Below, in pieces: positions 1-10,000 of a stretch of DNA of 14,533 nt. The notes beneath the pieces are model-generated. The model was not told where the DNA came from. It saw nothing but the letters and a program-made list of their open reading frames with translations, and did not search any database. A program made the translations under genes and the position numbers. Source of the DNA: CAZHGD01 sp964531735. Lineage in GTDB: Bacteria > Armatimonadota > UBA10988. Numbering within the stretch: the first letter of the stretch is position 1; each line of letters begins with the position of its first letter. Location: assembly GCA_964531735.1 (NCBI GenBank), contig CAZHGD010000190.1, positions 1-14,533 of the forward strand, in the 5' to 3' direction.

Positions 1-75
1 CGCCACCCATATTTCCGCGCTTTGAAGCGCGGAAATATGGGTGGCGTCCCCAATTAATGATGGGTGGCGTCCCCA
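1..75. repeat. REP/RAYT-like palindromic repeat with 22-bp hairpin
   Basis: Bases 1-22 and 25-46 are perfect inverted copies around a 2-base loop, giving a very strong stem-loop. The unit ATGGGTGGCGTCCCCA occurs at 37-52 and again at 60-75; its first ten bases also occur inverted at 1-10, cut by the window edge. The gap between the two direct copies is a short AT-rich spacer. This layout resembles palindromic repeats that accompany REP-associated tyrosine (Y1/RAYT) transposases, but no transposase gene is in the window, so that link is inference. It lies just past the stop codon of the minus-strand GH20 gene and could also act as a transcript-ending or RNA-stabilising hairpin. No U-tract follows it. 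Confidence 0.8.
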
Positions 76-93
76 GGCAATGGCGTAACCGAT

Positions 94-2745
94 CTAGCGG
101 ACCGTCCCCTCGGCCAGCTTGCCCAGCTTGTCCGCCAGGACCTTCAGCCCATCCCGGCCGGCCTGCACGCGGAACTCGATGCCGCCGCCCGCGATGAACG
201 GGTACCAGCCGCCGGCGCCGGCGCGGCCGCCGCCCGCCTCGCGCACCGAGCGCTCGAACATCGCTTCGATGCGGTCGTAGTCGGCGATCAGCGCGGTGAC
301 CGCCTGGCGGCTCTCCGCCAGCAGTGCCGCTCGTTCGCCAGCCGGTGCGGCCGTCGCGCGGTCGGCGGCCGCGCGCACCTGCGCCAGCACGCGCAGCCGG
401 CGCGCCGCCGTGGCCTGGATGTGGACGTCGTGGCGCAGGAAGTCGACGGTCACCTGGTGGCGCGTGGCCGTGGTCTGCCAGCGCTTCAGCACCGCGTCGG
501 CGCGGTCGCAGAGCGCCAGCAGTGTGGCGGCCTCGGTGGCCAGGTGCGGCTGCTTGGCCAGTTCCTCGAACGTCTTCTGAGGGGCCGCCGCGAGGATGTC
601 CTGGGCGGCGCGGTTGTTGGCCCAGAAGCGCTGCTCGGCCGCTGTGCCATACGGCGCGTGGACCGCTTGCAGCACCTGTTCGTCCAGGTCATCGCCGCTC
701 AGGCCGAACCAGTGCCGGCCGTAGCGCCAGCGGAAGTCGGCCGGGTCGTCACCGGCGGGGTTCCAGGCGCATTGCCCGCTGTAGAGCAGCGCGTAGTAGT
801 TCAGCTCGAACAGGTTGCGGCCGCCCCAGATGCCATGGACCCAGGTGCAGGTGCATTCGCCCGGCACCTTGGCCCGCGCGCCGGCGCGCAGGAAGCCGCT
901 GATGTTGCCGAAGGTGTTGGTGAAGTCGTTACCGGGGTCGTAGTAGCGCGTCACCGCCGGCGTGGCCCAGGTCTGGCCGAAGCCCAGCTTCTGCAAGCGG
1001 TCCAGCGTCGGGTAGCTGGCCTGGTTGCCGTAGTGCCAGTCGAAGATGCTGATGTCCTTCGACAGCTTGTCGGCAGCCGCCTCGGTGTAGCCTTCCTCGT
1101 GCCACCAGATCATCATCTTGCGCTGGCGCGCGGCCAACAGTGCCTGCAACTTGCCCAGATGCTCGGCGTAGAGGCCCGGCTTGCCGATCTGTTCGGCGCG
1201 CGCTTTGCACTGCGGGCACTTGGCGAAGTTGTGGGCGAACTCGTCGCCGCCGACATGAATGTACTCGGCGTGTGGGAAAGCCTCGACCAGCTCATCGTAG
1301 AGGTCGGCCAGGAACGCGAACACCTCGGGCCGCGACGAGCAGAACGTACCGCCTTCTTCGCACAGTGGCTGCAACTGCTTGTGCGCGAAGTAGACCCCCG
1401 AATGCCCGACCGACTGCTGTTGGGGGATCATCTGGATCTGATGCTGCCAGGCGTAGTCGCTCAGCTCGCGGGCCTTGTCGGGGGTGAAGCCCTCGGCGCC
1501 TTTCAGTCCCAGGAACGGGTACTTGCGGAAGCGCATGCCCGCGCCTTCGAAGTAGGGCATGATGCGGTTAATCTTCACCGCCGCCAGCTCGCGGATCATG
1601 CGCTTCCAGTAGTCGACATCGATGCACTGGAAGCCGCCCTGGTCGATGGCCACCATAACCAGCCGCTGTGGAATGGCCGGATAGTCGTCGATCTGCACGG
1701 CCGGCACGCGCCCGTCGGCGCGCACGAGTTGGGCGAGGGTCTGGGCGCCGTAGAAGAAGCCGGCCGGTGTGCGGGCGGCCAGGCGCACGCCCTCGGCCGC
1801 GACGACCAGGCGGTAGCCTTGGCCGGTCTGGTCGCCAGGCAGGTCATCCTTGCCGAGCGTATGCAGCGTGACCCCGGGCCGGTTCTCGGGCAGCTCGATC
1901 CCGCACCGTTCGCGGAGCACCTCGCGGACGGTGGCCGCGGCCTCACGCAGCGCCGGCGGGGCGCTGAGGCCGGCGCTGTTCTTCAGGCGGAACAGCGCCG
2001 CGCCGACGGACACCCGTCGCGGGAACGGGAGCAGCGCCACGCCGGCGGCCCGCAGCAGGCGCGAGGCCTGGTTCAGCTCGTCGCGCTCACGCTGTTCGCG
2101 GGCCACTTCGGCGGTCTTGGCGTCGATGCGGCGCTTCAGCTCCGGGTCGTCGGTGCCCAGCTTCAGGCCGGCCCACTCGGTGCGGCCGCTAGCGGCCGTG
2201 GGGCCTTCGTCACACAGGTAGAAGGTGGTCTCTTCGCCCAGGGCGTCGACCGGCGTCGCCGGGAACTCGAACACGACGGCACCGCTGTCACGCTCGGTCA
2301 CCTGACCGGCGAGGCTGGTCGCCGAGAGCGTCAGGCGCGTGCGGTACCAGGTGCCGGTGGCGATGGCCTGGGTACTCACGTGTCGTTGCTGCCATTGCCC
2401 GTTCGCGCGGGTGTGCAGGTGCAGGCGCCCGGCGCTGTCGGCAAAGAGCATGTACCAGTGCGTCGAGGGGGTCTCGCTGGCCAGTTCCTGCGACTGCGGC
2501 CCGAGCGCCAGCGGACGGAACTCGGTCTCGATGGTCAGCGCGCCGCGCGGCACCGGCAGCGGGCCGACCAGCAGGCCGCTGCGCCGCCAGCCGGCTTGCG
2601 TGCTGGTGCGCAGCAGGCCCTGCTCGATGACCGCCGGACTGACACAGGTCACCAGCGGCGGCAGGGGCGCCTTCAGGTCGACCTGGAACAGGGGCAGTTC
2701 GGCGGCCAGGGCCGAGGCGAACAGCAGCGCGAGCGCAGCGGGCAT
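94..2745 (-). CDS. Secreted GH20 beta-N-acetylhexosaminidase-like glycoside hydrolase
   Basis: An 883-residue protein likely to remove terminal N-acetylhexosamine (or related sugars) from glycans outside the cytoplasm. Residues 1-15 are hydrophobic and end in ALAA, a short signal peptide without the usual basic residues. About 20-200 is a beta-rich, LamG/jelly-roll-like domain; 201-235 is charged and helical; 236-360 is a GH20b-type domain; 355-680 is the TIM-barrel catalytic domain; 690-883 is mostly helical. The GH20 signature H497-V-G-G-D501-E502 supplies the Asp-Glu pair used in substrate-assisted catalysis, and a Trp-rich stretch near 633 fits the -1 subsite. The usual RG at the barrel start is RL here (near 361). 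The ATG start has GGAGG at 2755-2759, nine bases upstream. It lies 61 bases after the kinase gene, so co-transcription is likely. The family call is firm; the exact substrate is not known. Confidence 0.92.
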   Translation of the reverse strand: MPAALALLFASALAAELPLFQVDLKAPLPPLVTCVSPAVIEQGLLRTSTQAGWRRSGLLVGPLPVPRGALTIETEFRPLALGPQSQELASETPSTHWYMLFADSAGRLHLHTRANGQWQQRHVSTQAIATGTWYRTRLTLSATSLAGQVTERDSGAVVFEFPATPVDALGEETTFYLCDEGPTAASGRTEWAGLKLGTDDPELKRRIDAKTAEVAREQRERDELNQASRLLRAAGVALLPFPRRVSVGAALFRLKNSAGLSAPPALREAAATVREVLRERCGIELPENRPGVTLHTLGKDDLPGDQTGQGYRLVVAAEGVRLAARTPAGFFYGAQTLAQLVRADGRVPAVQIDDYPAIPQRLVMVAIDQGGFQCIDVDYWKRMIRELAAVKINRIMPYFEGAGMRFRKYPFLGLKGAEGFTPDKARELSDYAWQHQIQMIPQQQSVGHSGVYFAHKQLQPLCEEGGTFCSSRPEVFAFLADLYDELVEAFPHAEYIHVGGDEFAHNFAKCPQCKARAEQIGKPGLYAEHLGKLQALLAARQRKMMIWWHEEGYTEAAADKLSKDISIFDWHYGNQASYPTLDRLQKLGFGQTWATPAVTRYYDPGNDFTNTFGNISGFLRAGARAKVPGECTCTWVHGIWGGRNLFELNYYALLYSGQCAWNPAGDDPADFRWRYGRHWFGLSGDDLDEQVLQAVHAPYGTAAEQRFWANNRAAQDILAAAPQKTFEELAKQPHLATEAATLLALCDRADAVLKRWQTTATRHQVTVDFLRHDVHIQATAARRLRVLAQVRAAADRATAAPAGERAALLAESRQAVTALIADYDRIEAMFERSVREAGGGRAGAGGWYPFIAGGGIEFRVQAGRDGLKVLADKLGKLAEGTVR

Positions 2746-2806
2746 GGCGGACCACCTCCACGATGGCCAGCCCTTCGGCGGCGGCGACCGCTCTCCTCCG
2801 CCGCGC

Positions 2807-5800
2807 TCAGCTCACCGGGGCGGTCGGCGCCCCGGCCGGGGCGTCGAGCACCTCGCGCAGGACCCGCAGCAGCTCGTTGCGGTCATACGGCTTGCCGATG
2901 ACCGGCACATCACCGGTGTTGTCCAGGTGCGTGTCGCTGTAGCCGCTGGCGAACAGCGCCTTGATCTCCGGCCGGCGGCTGCGGGCATGGCGGAGCACAT
3001 CGGGACCGTTGGCGGCCGGCATGACGACGTCCAGCAGCAGCACCGCGATGTCGTCGACATGCTCGTCGAACAGGACCATGGCCTCCATGCCGTCGCGCGC
3101 CAGGATGACCTGGTAGCCCGCGGCTTCGAGGATGCGGCAGGCCAGCCGGTGGACCATCTCATCGTCTTCGGCCAGCAGCACGGTCTCGGTCCCGTGTTGC
3201 GGCGCCACCGGCAGCACCGCGGCGGTGGCGGCCGGCTCCTCTTCGACCATCGGCAGGTAGACCCGGAAGACCGTGCCTTGGCCGACCTCGCTGTAGACCT
3301 GAATCGAGCCGCCGTGCTGCCGCACGATGCCGTAGACCGTGGCGAGGCCGAGGCCGGTGCCGCGCCCCACCTCCTTGGTGGTGAAGAACGGCTCGAAGAC
3401 GCGCTCGGCGGTGGCGACGTCCATGCCACAGCCGGTATCGGCCACGCTCAGCACGACGTGCCGGCCGGGCTTGGCCCAGTCGTGGTCGGCGCAGTAGTGC
3501 TCGTCGAAGACGACGGCGTGCGTGCTGATGGTCAAGGTGCCGCCGTCGGGCATGGCATCACGCGAGTTGACGCACAGGTTCATCAGCACCTGTTCAACCA
3601 TGCCCTGGTCGGCGAGCACCGTGGCGGCGAACGGCAGCGGCGTGAAGGTGATCCGGATGTGCTCACCGATGACGCGCGACAGCATCTTGAGCAGCCCGGC
3701 CACCACTTCGTTGAGGTCGAGGTTGACCGGGCGCAGCAGTTGCCGGCGGCCGAACGCGAGGAGCTGGCTGACCAGCTTGGCGGCGCGCTGCGAGGCGGTA
3801 CACACCTCTTCCAGTGACGTCCGAGCCGGATGGTCGGCGCCCAGGACGTCCATGGCCATCGCCGTGTAGCCGCCGATGACCTGCAACAGGTTGTTGAAAT
3901 CGTGCGCCACGCCGCCGGCCAGTTGGCCGACGGCTTCCATCTTCTGGGCCTGCCGCAGTTGGCTTTCGAGCTTCTGACGCTCCTCGGCGGCCTCCTTGGC
4001 GGCGGAGATGTCGCGCACGAAGGCCCAGTTGAACTCCTCGCCGTCGAAGCAGACGTAGTTGGCCCGGATCTCCACCGGTACGTCATGCCCGTCACGGTGG
4101 CGGAAGGCGGTCTCAAAGGTCAGGCAGCCGGCCGTACGCAGCTCCTGCCAGTGGGACTGCCAGTCGGCGAGGTTGTAGCCCGGGTGCAGATCGACGATGG
4201 ACATGGCCAGCAGTTGGTCCGATGGATAGCCGAAGGTGGTGCAGGCGGCCTCATTGGCGTAGGCCAGCGAGCCGTCGGGGTGGATCCGCAGCGCGCAATC
4301 GGCCCCGTGATCGCACGCGAACTGGGTCAGCCGCAGGGCCCGCGTGCGGTCGAAGACCTGCTCCTCCAGGTGCAGGTGCCGCTGGCGGAGTGAGCCGACC
4401 AGGGCCGTGACCACCACCGTCAGCAGCAGGCCCATGGCCAGCGCAGTCATGCCACCGTAGACGGTCCAGGAGGCGGTGAGCGCCGGGCCGGGCCGCACCA
4501 CGATGGCCCACGAGCGGCCATAGATGAACAACGGGAAGGCCGTCACGTGCTCCGCCCGTCGCGCCGGCTGGTACTGCCAGGGGGGTCGGTCCGGCGCGTA
4601 CGGGTGACGCGCCAGCCAGGCGGGCGGCCCAACCGGGCCGAGGTCGAAGGCGTCGAGTAGGACCGTCGCCGCCGAGCGCCGACCGCTGGCCAGGATCTGC
4701 GTCAGCGATGGCTCGAGCTTGAGCCAGGCCAGGACGAAGCTCGTGGGGCGGCGGCTGCCGCGAGCATACACCGGCTGGGCCACCACCATGCGCCGGGCCA
4801 TGCCGGCGCCGACGGCCAGGGGCAGCGCGGCACTGGCGCAGACCAGCCCGCTCTCGGTGGCCTCGGCGAACAGGTCGGCCAGGTGCGGGTCGCTGGCCAG
4901 ATCCAGGCCCACCTGGGCACCAGTGGCGCCGGGCGGCGACTGGCGCAACAGCGGGTAGTGCCGGCGGTCGTGCGTCGCAGGCACGAGTGCTCCGCTGGCG
5001 CTGCGCTCATGGATACTGAACCCGGCGTCGCCACGCTGCCGCATCGCGCGCTCGAAGGCGTCGCGCTCGGTGTCTGGCACCACCGCGGCCAGTTCCCAGC
5101 GTTCGACCACGGCCGACCGGCCGCGCGGGTCGGTGACCAGGTCGAACCGCCCGATGCCCAGGTCGCCCGGGCCGGCCAGCAGGCGCGCCATGCCCTCGAG
5201 GTTGCCGCGGATCTCGCGGAAGGCCTCGCCGACGAGCAGGCTCTTGGTCTCGGCGATCTGCGTGAACTGGCTGCGCCGAGCGCGGTGCTCCATCTCCATG
5301 ACCGCGGCGGCGACGAGGCCGGAGACCGTCGCGCCCAGGAGCAAGGTGAGCCCGGTCTCAGCATGGCGGAGCCACCATCCCTGGGCCTCGATCGCGACGG
5401 CGCCACGGCGCTGTACGGCGCAGAGACCGCCCAGCAGCATGGTCACCAGCAGCAGGCAGACCAAGATGCTCGCGCGACGCGCGGCGGCCACCCGGGCCGT
5501 CCACCAGGCCGACGACTGCTCCACGACCACCGCGAGCATGACCTCGCTACCGCGATCGACCACCGGTGCCACGCCGGTGGCGACACCGGTCGGAGTCGCG
5601 TCCGGCGGCGCCGTGGCCGGCTCGGCCGTGCGCAGGGACTCCTGGATCACCGCCAGGTTCGACCGTCGCCAGATGGCGCCAGGGCGGCCCGCGTCGGTGC
5701 TGTCGGGCGCCACACTCTCCGGTCCGTGGACCAACCGCCCGGCCACCTGCGCCGCACTGCGCACCGCGCCCAGTTGGGCGAACCGGGCGTAGCCGGCCAC

Positions 5801-6718
5801 CTGACTGCAGAGTCGCCGGTAGGCCGCGCTGCTGCGGTCGTCGGCGCTGAAGGTCAGCGCGCGGACTCGCTCGCGGTTGATCGCGCGGGCCAGGGCGGTG
5901 GCATGGTGCTGCAGCTCGTACTGCGATTCCCGCGCCGCGAGGCGCCCGCGCCACTCGGTGGCGGCCCAGCCGAGCGCCACCACGGCGACCAGCGTCAGCG
6001 GCAGGGCGAGGCGGCCGAGCGGGCTGCGCGCCACCAGCGGCACGGCGAACACCGGGCATTGCGGGTACATGCCCAAGGCCATCACGCAGGCGCACAGCGC
6101 TCGCCAAGCCTGGATGGGAGTGCCGAAGGTGTCGAAGAAGGTGGCGGTGTTGGCGACGCTGGCGGGCCAGATGCCGGCCGGCGCCGGCACCAGACCACCG
6201 GTGAGGCCGTAGGCGATCAGCGCGAGCCCGGTCAGGCGCAAGCCGCGGCGCTGGCAGCAGCGCTCCGTGGCGGCCGCGGCCCACAGCAGGGCCAGGCCGG
6301 CCAACACGCCGCCGGGCAGTCCGAGGGTGAGCCGCCAGGCCGCCGCCAGTTCGGCCGCGCCCGCCCGACCCATCACCGCGCCGAGCAGGCCCAAGGTGGC
6401 CATGGCACCGACGGTGGCCGCGGCGCCGCGCCGGCGGGTCACGCCGCTCAAGCCGCAGGCCAGCAACGGCACGAAGGTCAGTGCCAGGTAGACGGTGCGC
6501 CAGAGGTACACCTGCGGTGACGGCGACTGCCTGAGCAGCAGCAGGTCCAGCCACTCGAGCAGGCCATGCAGCAGGCCGAAGGCCGCCAGCCACTCCCAGG
6601 CCGCCCGCTCGCCGGCCTGACCACGCCGCGGGCGCCAGCAGACCAGCGCCAGCAGCAGAAAGGCCAGCCCGTAGAGGAACAGCACGTAGTCCAGTTGTCC
6701 GGCCCACCACTCCCGCAT
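2807..6718 (-). CDS. Membrane hybrid histidine kinase (CHASE-PAS-HisKA-HATPase-REC)
   Basis: A 1303-residue sensor kinase that should detect an external signal and autophosphorylate. Residues 1 to ~255 form a multi-helix membrane block. A region of about 170 residues follows, then two more helices near 430-475. About 482-675 is a CHASE-like extracellular sensor (conserved ER..F, pVYARG pattern), then a further helix, then a PAS domain (~797-915). The kinase core has the H-box with H939 in VAHDFNN, the N-box with N1051 in NSRDA, and G-boxes VADTGCGMD and GRGTGLGLA. A C-terminal receiver (1180-1300) has the acidic E1184/D1185/D1186, phospho-acceptor D1230 in LLLDVVMP and K1276. No separate response regulator or DNA-binding output domain is present, so the partner is unknown. 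I start at ATG 6718 rather than the adjoining GTG at 6721, because GGAG at 6726-6729 is seven bases from the ATG and only four from the GTG. Confidence 0.95.
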   Translation of the reverse strand: MREWWAGQLDYVLFLYGLAFLLLALVCWRPRRGQAGERAAWEWLAAFGLLHGLLEWLDLLLLRQSPSPQVYLWRTVYLALTFVPLLACGLSGVTRRRGAAATVGAMATLGLLGAVMGRAGAAELAAAWRLTLGLPGGVLAGLALLWAAAATERCCQRRGLRLTGLALIAYGLTGGLVPAPAGIWPASVANTATFFDTFGTPIQAWRALCACVMALGMYPQCPVFAVPLVARSPLGRLALPLTLVAVVALGWAATEWRGRLAARESQYELQHHATALARAINRERVRALTFSADDRSSAAYRRLCSQVAGYARFAQLGAVRSAAQVAGRLVHGPESVAPDSTDAGRPGAIWRRSNLAVIQESLRTAEPATAPPDATPTGVATGVAPVVDRGSEVMLAVVVEQSSAWWTARVAAARRASILVCLLLVTMLLGGLCAVQRRGAVAIEAQGWWLRHAETGLTLLLGATVSGLVAAAVMEMEHRARRSQFTQIAETKSLLVGEAFREIRGNLEGMARLLAGPGDLGIGRFDLVTDPRGRSAVVERWELAAVVPDTERDAFERAMRQRGDAGFSIHERSASGALVPATHDRRHYPLLRQSPPGATGAQVGLDLASDPHLADLFAEATESGLVCASAALPLAVGAGMARRMVVAQPVYARGSRRPTSFVLAWLKLEPSLTQILASGRRSAATVLLDAFDLGPVGPPAWLARHPYAPDRPPWQYQPARRAEHVTAFPLFIYGRSWAIVVRPGPALTASWTVYGGMTALAMGLLLTVVVTALVGSLRQRHLHLEEQVFDRTRALRLTQFACDHGADCALRIHPDGSLAYANEAACTTFGYPSDQLLAMSIVDLHPGYNLADWQSHWQELRTAGCLTFETAFRHRDGHDVPVEIRANYVCFDGEEFNWAFVRDISAAKEAAEERQKLESQLRQAQKMEAVGQLAGGVAHDFNNLLQVIGGYTAMAMDVLGADHPARTSLEEVCTASQRAAKLVSQLLAFGRRQLLRPVNLDLNEVVAGLLKMLSRVIGEHIRITFTPLPFAATVLADQGMVEQVLMNLCVNSRDAMPDGGTLTISTHAVVFDEHYCADHDWAKPGRHVVLSVADTGCGMDVATAERVFEPFFTTKEVGRGTGLGLATVYGIVRQHGGSIQVYSEVGQGTVFRVYLPMVEEEPAATAAVLPVAPQHGTETVLLAEDDEMVHRLACRILEAAGYQVILARDGMEAMVLFDEHVDDIAVLLLDVVMPAANGPDVLRHARSRRPEIKALFASGYSDTHLDNTGDVPVIGKPYDRNELLRVLREVLDAPAGAPTAPVS

Positions 6719-6725
6719 CACGCGT

Positions 6726-6729
6726 CTCC
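6726..6729 (-). promoter_or_regulatory. Ribosome binding site deciding the kinase start
   Basis: GGAG on the minus strand lies seven bases from ATG 6716-6718 and four from the adjoining in-frame GTG 6719-6721. The spacing favours the ATG. Confidence 0.6.
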
Positions 6730-7006
6730 AGCCGGGCCGCAGTCCGGCTCGCCAGCGCCGGGCGAACCCTCCTGTGCCCGACCGGGTGCCTTCGCGCTGG
6801 TGCCACGCGGGTCGCGCGCGGCGTTGCCTGAATTCTGTATCTCCGGACGAAACCGCCTCGGGTGGCTCCGCCAGGGCATTTCGATGCGAACCAGACTAGC
6901 ATCGGCCAGACGGCATCAAACCTAAGACATTCTAGATCATTTTCGCTCCGGTGGTTCGGTCGTGTGATTGCCGCAGGGTTGCGAAGCCACTCCGGGTGGG
7001 TGGGGC

Positions 7007-7036
7007 TTGACGGCAGCGGCGTTGGTCGGCTAGGGT
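7007..7036 (+). promoter_or_regulatory. Candidate sigma-70 promoter of the HzsA-like gene
   Basis: TTGACG at 7007-7012 matches the -35 consensus at five of six positions. TAGGGT at 7031-7036, after an 18-base spacer, is a weak -10 box (three of six). Transcription would start near 7043, about 35 bases before the ATG at 7078. This is inferred from sequence only. Confidence 0.4.
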
Positions 7037-7077
7037 CGCACCAGGCTGGGCCGGCTCGGTGAGCGGCGGAGTAGGCG

Positions 7078-10000
7078 ATGTGGCGGGTGACGGCGGCGCT
7101 GTTGCTGACACTGCCCGGGCTGGGTGCAGCCCGGGCCGACGAGGTGCGGCTGGGCGGTCTGCTGCCCGGCGTGCCGGAGACCGCGCTGGCACAGCGAGTC
7201 GGCTTGACCATGGCGCAGCCGCCGGCGGCTACGAGTCCGGGCGATACGGTGCGGCCGGCGGTGCTGGCGTGGCCACCGGCGCGCGCCGACAGTGGTGCGC
7301 CGGTCGCGTTGCTGACCCTCAGTCTGGGCGTGGCCGCGCCCGACGGTGACCGGGGCTACGCGCGGCTGAGCTATCGGACCAGCACCTGGTATGGCTCGAC
7401 CTTCTGGACCGGGCCCGACTGGACCAGAGTCGGCCGCGACTGGCATCATCCGGGCGAGCGCACGCCCAGCATTCGCTGCTTCCAGATCCCGCGCGACGGG
7501 TCGGTCAGCCTGCGCGGGCGCGTCCGCAAGCTGCACCTCGACGGCGACGGTGTGCGGGTCAGCATCCGCCACAACCAGCGCACCATCTGGCAGCAGGACC
7601 TGGCGGGCAAAGACGATGTCGGCGTCGACCCGCAGCTCACGCTGGCCGTGAAGGCCGGCGACCGCTTGCGCTTCGTGGTGGACAAGCTGGGCGGCATCTC
7701 CTGCGATACCACCGGGTGGGACCCGCAGGTGGTCTACGCTGACGGCACCGTGTGTCAGGCGTCGCGCTCGTTCGGCGACCGGCAGGGCACCGGCGGCTGG
7801 TACTACGAGATGGATGGACAGGCGGCGCCCGCCCCGGTGCTCTACACGCTCGATGGCGGCCTGCTCCGCCGGGCGCAGACCCCGGGCATCGGCGAGACGC
7901 TGACCGGCGACGAGCGGCGGGCGCTGCCGCTGCTGATCTTCTTCGAGCCGGAGACCGACACCGGCCTGGCGGTGGCGCTCGACGCGGCGGGCCCGTGGCA
8001 GGCCACCTCCGCCTATGGCGACGACGGGCGGCTCCACTGCCGCCTGGCGGCGGCGCCAACGGCGGACGGCGCGCTGCCGCGCGTCCACCTGGCCGCGGTC
8101 GAGGGCTCGTGGATCGACGGCCTGCGCCTGCTGCGACCCGGCGGGGTGCCGGCCCTGGCCGAGGGCGCCGCCGCAGCGCGCCGACAGGTGCTGCAGGGCC
8201 TGAGCCACCAGCCCGAGGCCGAGTTGTTGGCCATGGTGCAGGACGAATGGCTGCGCGAGGACCGACTCGGCGACGACCTGGCGGCGTACGCCGCGGCCGC
8301 CGCGCGCCACCGAGCCGCGCTGGCGGCCCTGGCGGCCGAACTGGGCCAGACGGTGCCCGAGGTGGCGGCGAGCGGCGACGCCCGATGCGACTGGCAGCGG
8401 GTGCGCCTGCTCAAGCGGCAGGTGGCTCTCAGCAACCCGCTGCTGGGCCGCAGTCCGCTGCTGTTCTGCCAGCGGGTGCCGCCGCGGTACAACCATCTGG
8501 TGATGCAGTACTTCGGCTGGCGGCAGCGCGCGGGTGGCAGCCTTGCGGTGCTGCCGCGGCCGGGCGTGTCACTGGCGCGCCAGGATCTGCTCGACGCCCA
8601 GTTGCCCGCGGGCAGCTACCTCGAGCCACGGCTGTCCTACGACGGCGGGCGCGTGCTGTTGGCCTTCGTCGCCGCGCGCCCCGAGGGGCTGGAGCCCGGT
8701 CTGCTGCCGGTCAACGAGGCCGGTGGCGAGGACGGCTACTACCATCTGTATGTGGTCAACACCGATGGCACGGGGCTGCGCCAACTGACCAGCGGACCCT
8801 ATGACGACATGATGGGCACCTGGCTGCCCGACGGTGACGTGGTGTTCTGCTCGACGCGCCGCCAGGGCTATTCGCGCTGCTTCGGCCCGCAGTTCAGCCG
8901 TCGCTGGCACAGCTACACGCTGCACCGGCTCAACCCCGACACCGGCGCCATCCAGCGCCTCTCGGTCAACGACGTCAGCGAGTGGTTCCCCGAGGTTGGG
9001 GCCGATGGACGCCTGCTGTTCGCGCGCTGGGACTACATCGACCGCGACGCCGTCACCCACCAGAACCTCTGGTCGATGAACCCCGACGGCACCAACCAGA
9101 TGGCCGTGTGGGGCAACGCCACACCGAAGCCGCACTGTATGTTCCAGGCCAAGGCGGTGCCGCACAGCCGGCGGATCGCGTTCACCGCGTCGGCCCACCA
9201 TGCCGTGACCGGCGGGCCGATCTGCCTGCTCGATCCGGCCGTGGACAGTGCCAGCGACCTGAAGGCGGTCACGCGAGTGACGCCGTTACCGTTCCCCGAG
9301 GCCGAGGGGCGCCTGGCCGAGTACTACGAGTCGCCGTGGCCGCTCTCCGAGCGCTACTTCCTGACCGCCTACAGCCCCTGGCCGTTACCGTTCGAGGGCG
9401 AGGCGAACCCGCGCCACCACCTGGGTCTGTACCTGCTGGACGCCGCCGGCAACCGTGAGTTGCTCTACCGGGCGCCGCGCGTCGGCTGCACCAACCCCAC
9501 GCCGCTGCGCGCGCGGCCGGCGCCGCCGGTGGTAGCCACCACGCTGCCGGTCCAGCGTCCCGCGCTCGGGCGCATCACCATCGCCGACGTCTACGAGGGC
9601 CTGGGCGAGGTGCCGCGCGGCACCATTCGCGAGGTGCGCGTGGTGCAGATCCTGCCGAAGACGACCTTCGTGGCCAACAGCCCGGCCATCGGTCTGGCCG
9701 GCGAGGAGAACGCCCGGGTGATCCTCGGCACCGCGCCGGTGGACGCCGACGGTTCGGCGCATTTCGAAGGCCCGGCCGGCAAGCCGCTGCTGTTCCAGTT
9801 GCTCGACGCGCAGGGGCAGGCGTACCAGACCATGCGCTCGACCACTTCGCTCCAACCAGGCGAGCGCCTGTCGTGCGCCGGCTGCCACGAGCCCCGCATG
9901 GCGGCGCCGACGGTCCGCCGCACCGCGGCGGCGCGGCGAACGGCGAGCACCTTGCGGACCGACGCGCTCGCCGGCGAGCCGTTCTCGTTCCCGCGCCAGG

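Larger units (their letters stand above)
6719..7077. other. Divergent intergenic region between kinase and HzsA-like gene
   Basis: No gene is visible in these 359 bases. They separate two divergent transcription units and must hold promoters for both. The middle part (about 6910-6955) is distinctly AT-richer than its surroundings. On the minus strand TAGAAT (complement at 6929-6934) resembles a -10 box, but I see no good -35 at the right distance. The plus-strand promoter candidate is listed separately. No clear dyad operator was found. Confidence 0.6.

Noticed and set aside
1..75. CRISPR array
   Set aside because: There are only two direct copies of a 16-base unit with an eight-base or shorter gap, plus a hairpin; no regular spacers and no cas genes.
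64..2901. 945-codon open frame on the plus strand
   Set aside because: It is antisense to the GH20 gene and the end of the kinase gene. Its protein is low-complexity, rich in Arg, Gly, Ala and Gln, with no family motif: a GC-rich shadow frame.
4883..6520. 545-codon open frame on the plus strand
   Set aside because: It is antisense to the kinase. The composition is Arg/Gln/Gly/Ala-rich without domains, while the opposite strand encodes clear CHASE and membrane segments.
6929..6934. TAGAAT on the minus strand as the kinase -10 box
   Set aside because: The hexamer is good, but no acceptable -35 lies 16-18 bases upstream and it is more than 200 bases from the start codon; kept only as a remark.
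7030..8496. 488-codon open frame on the minus strand
   Set aside because: Shadow of the HzsA-like gene; no recognisable domain and biased composition.
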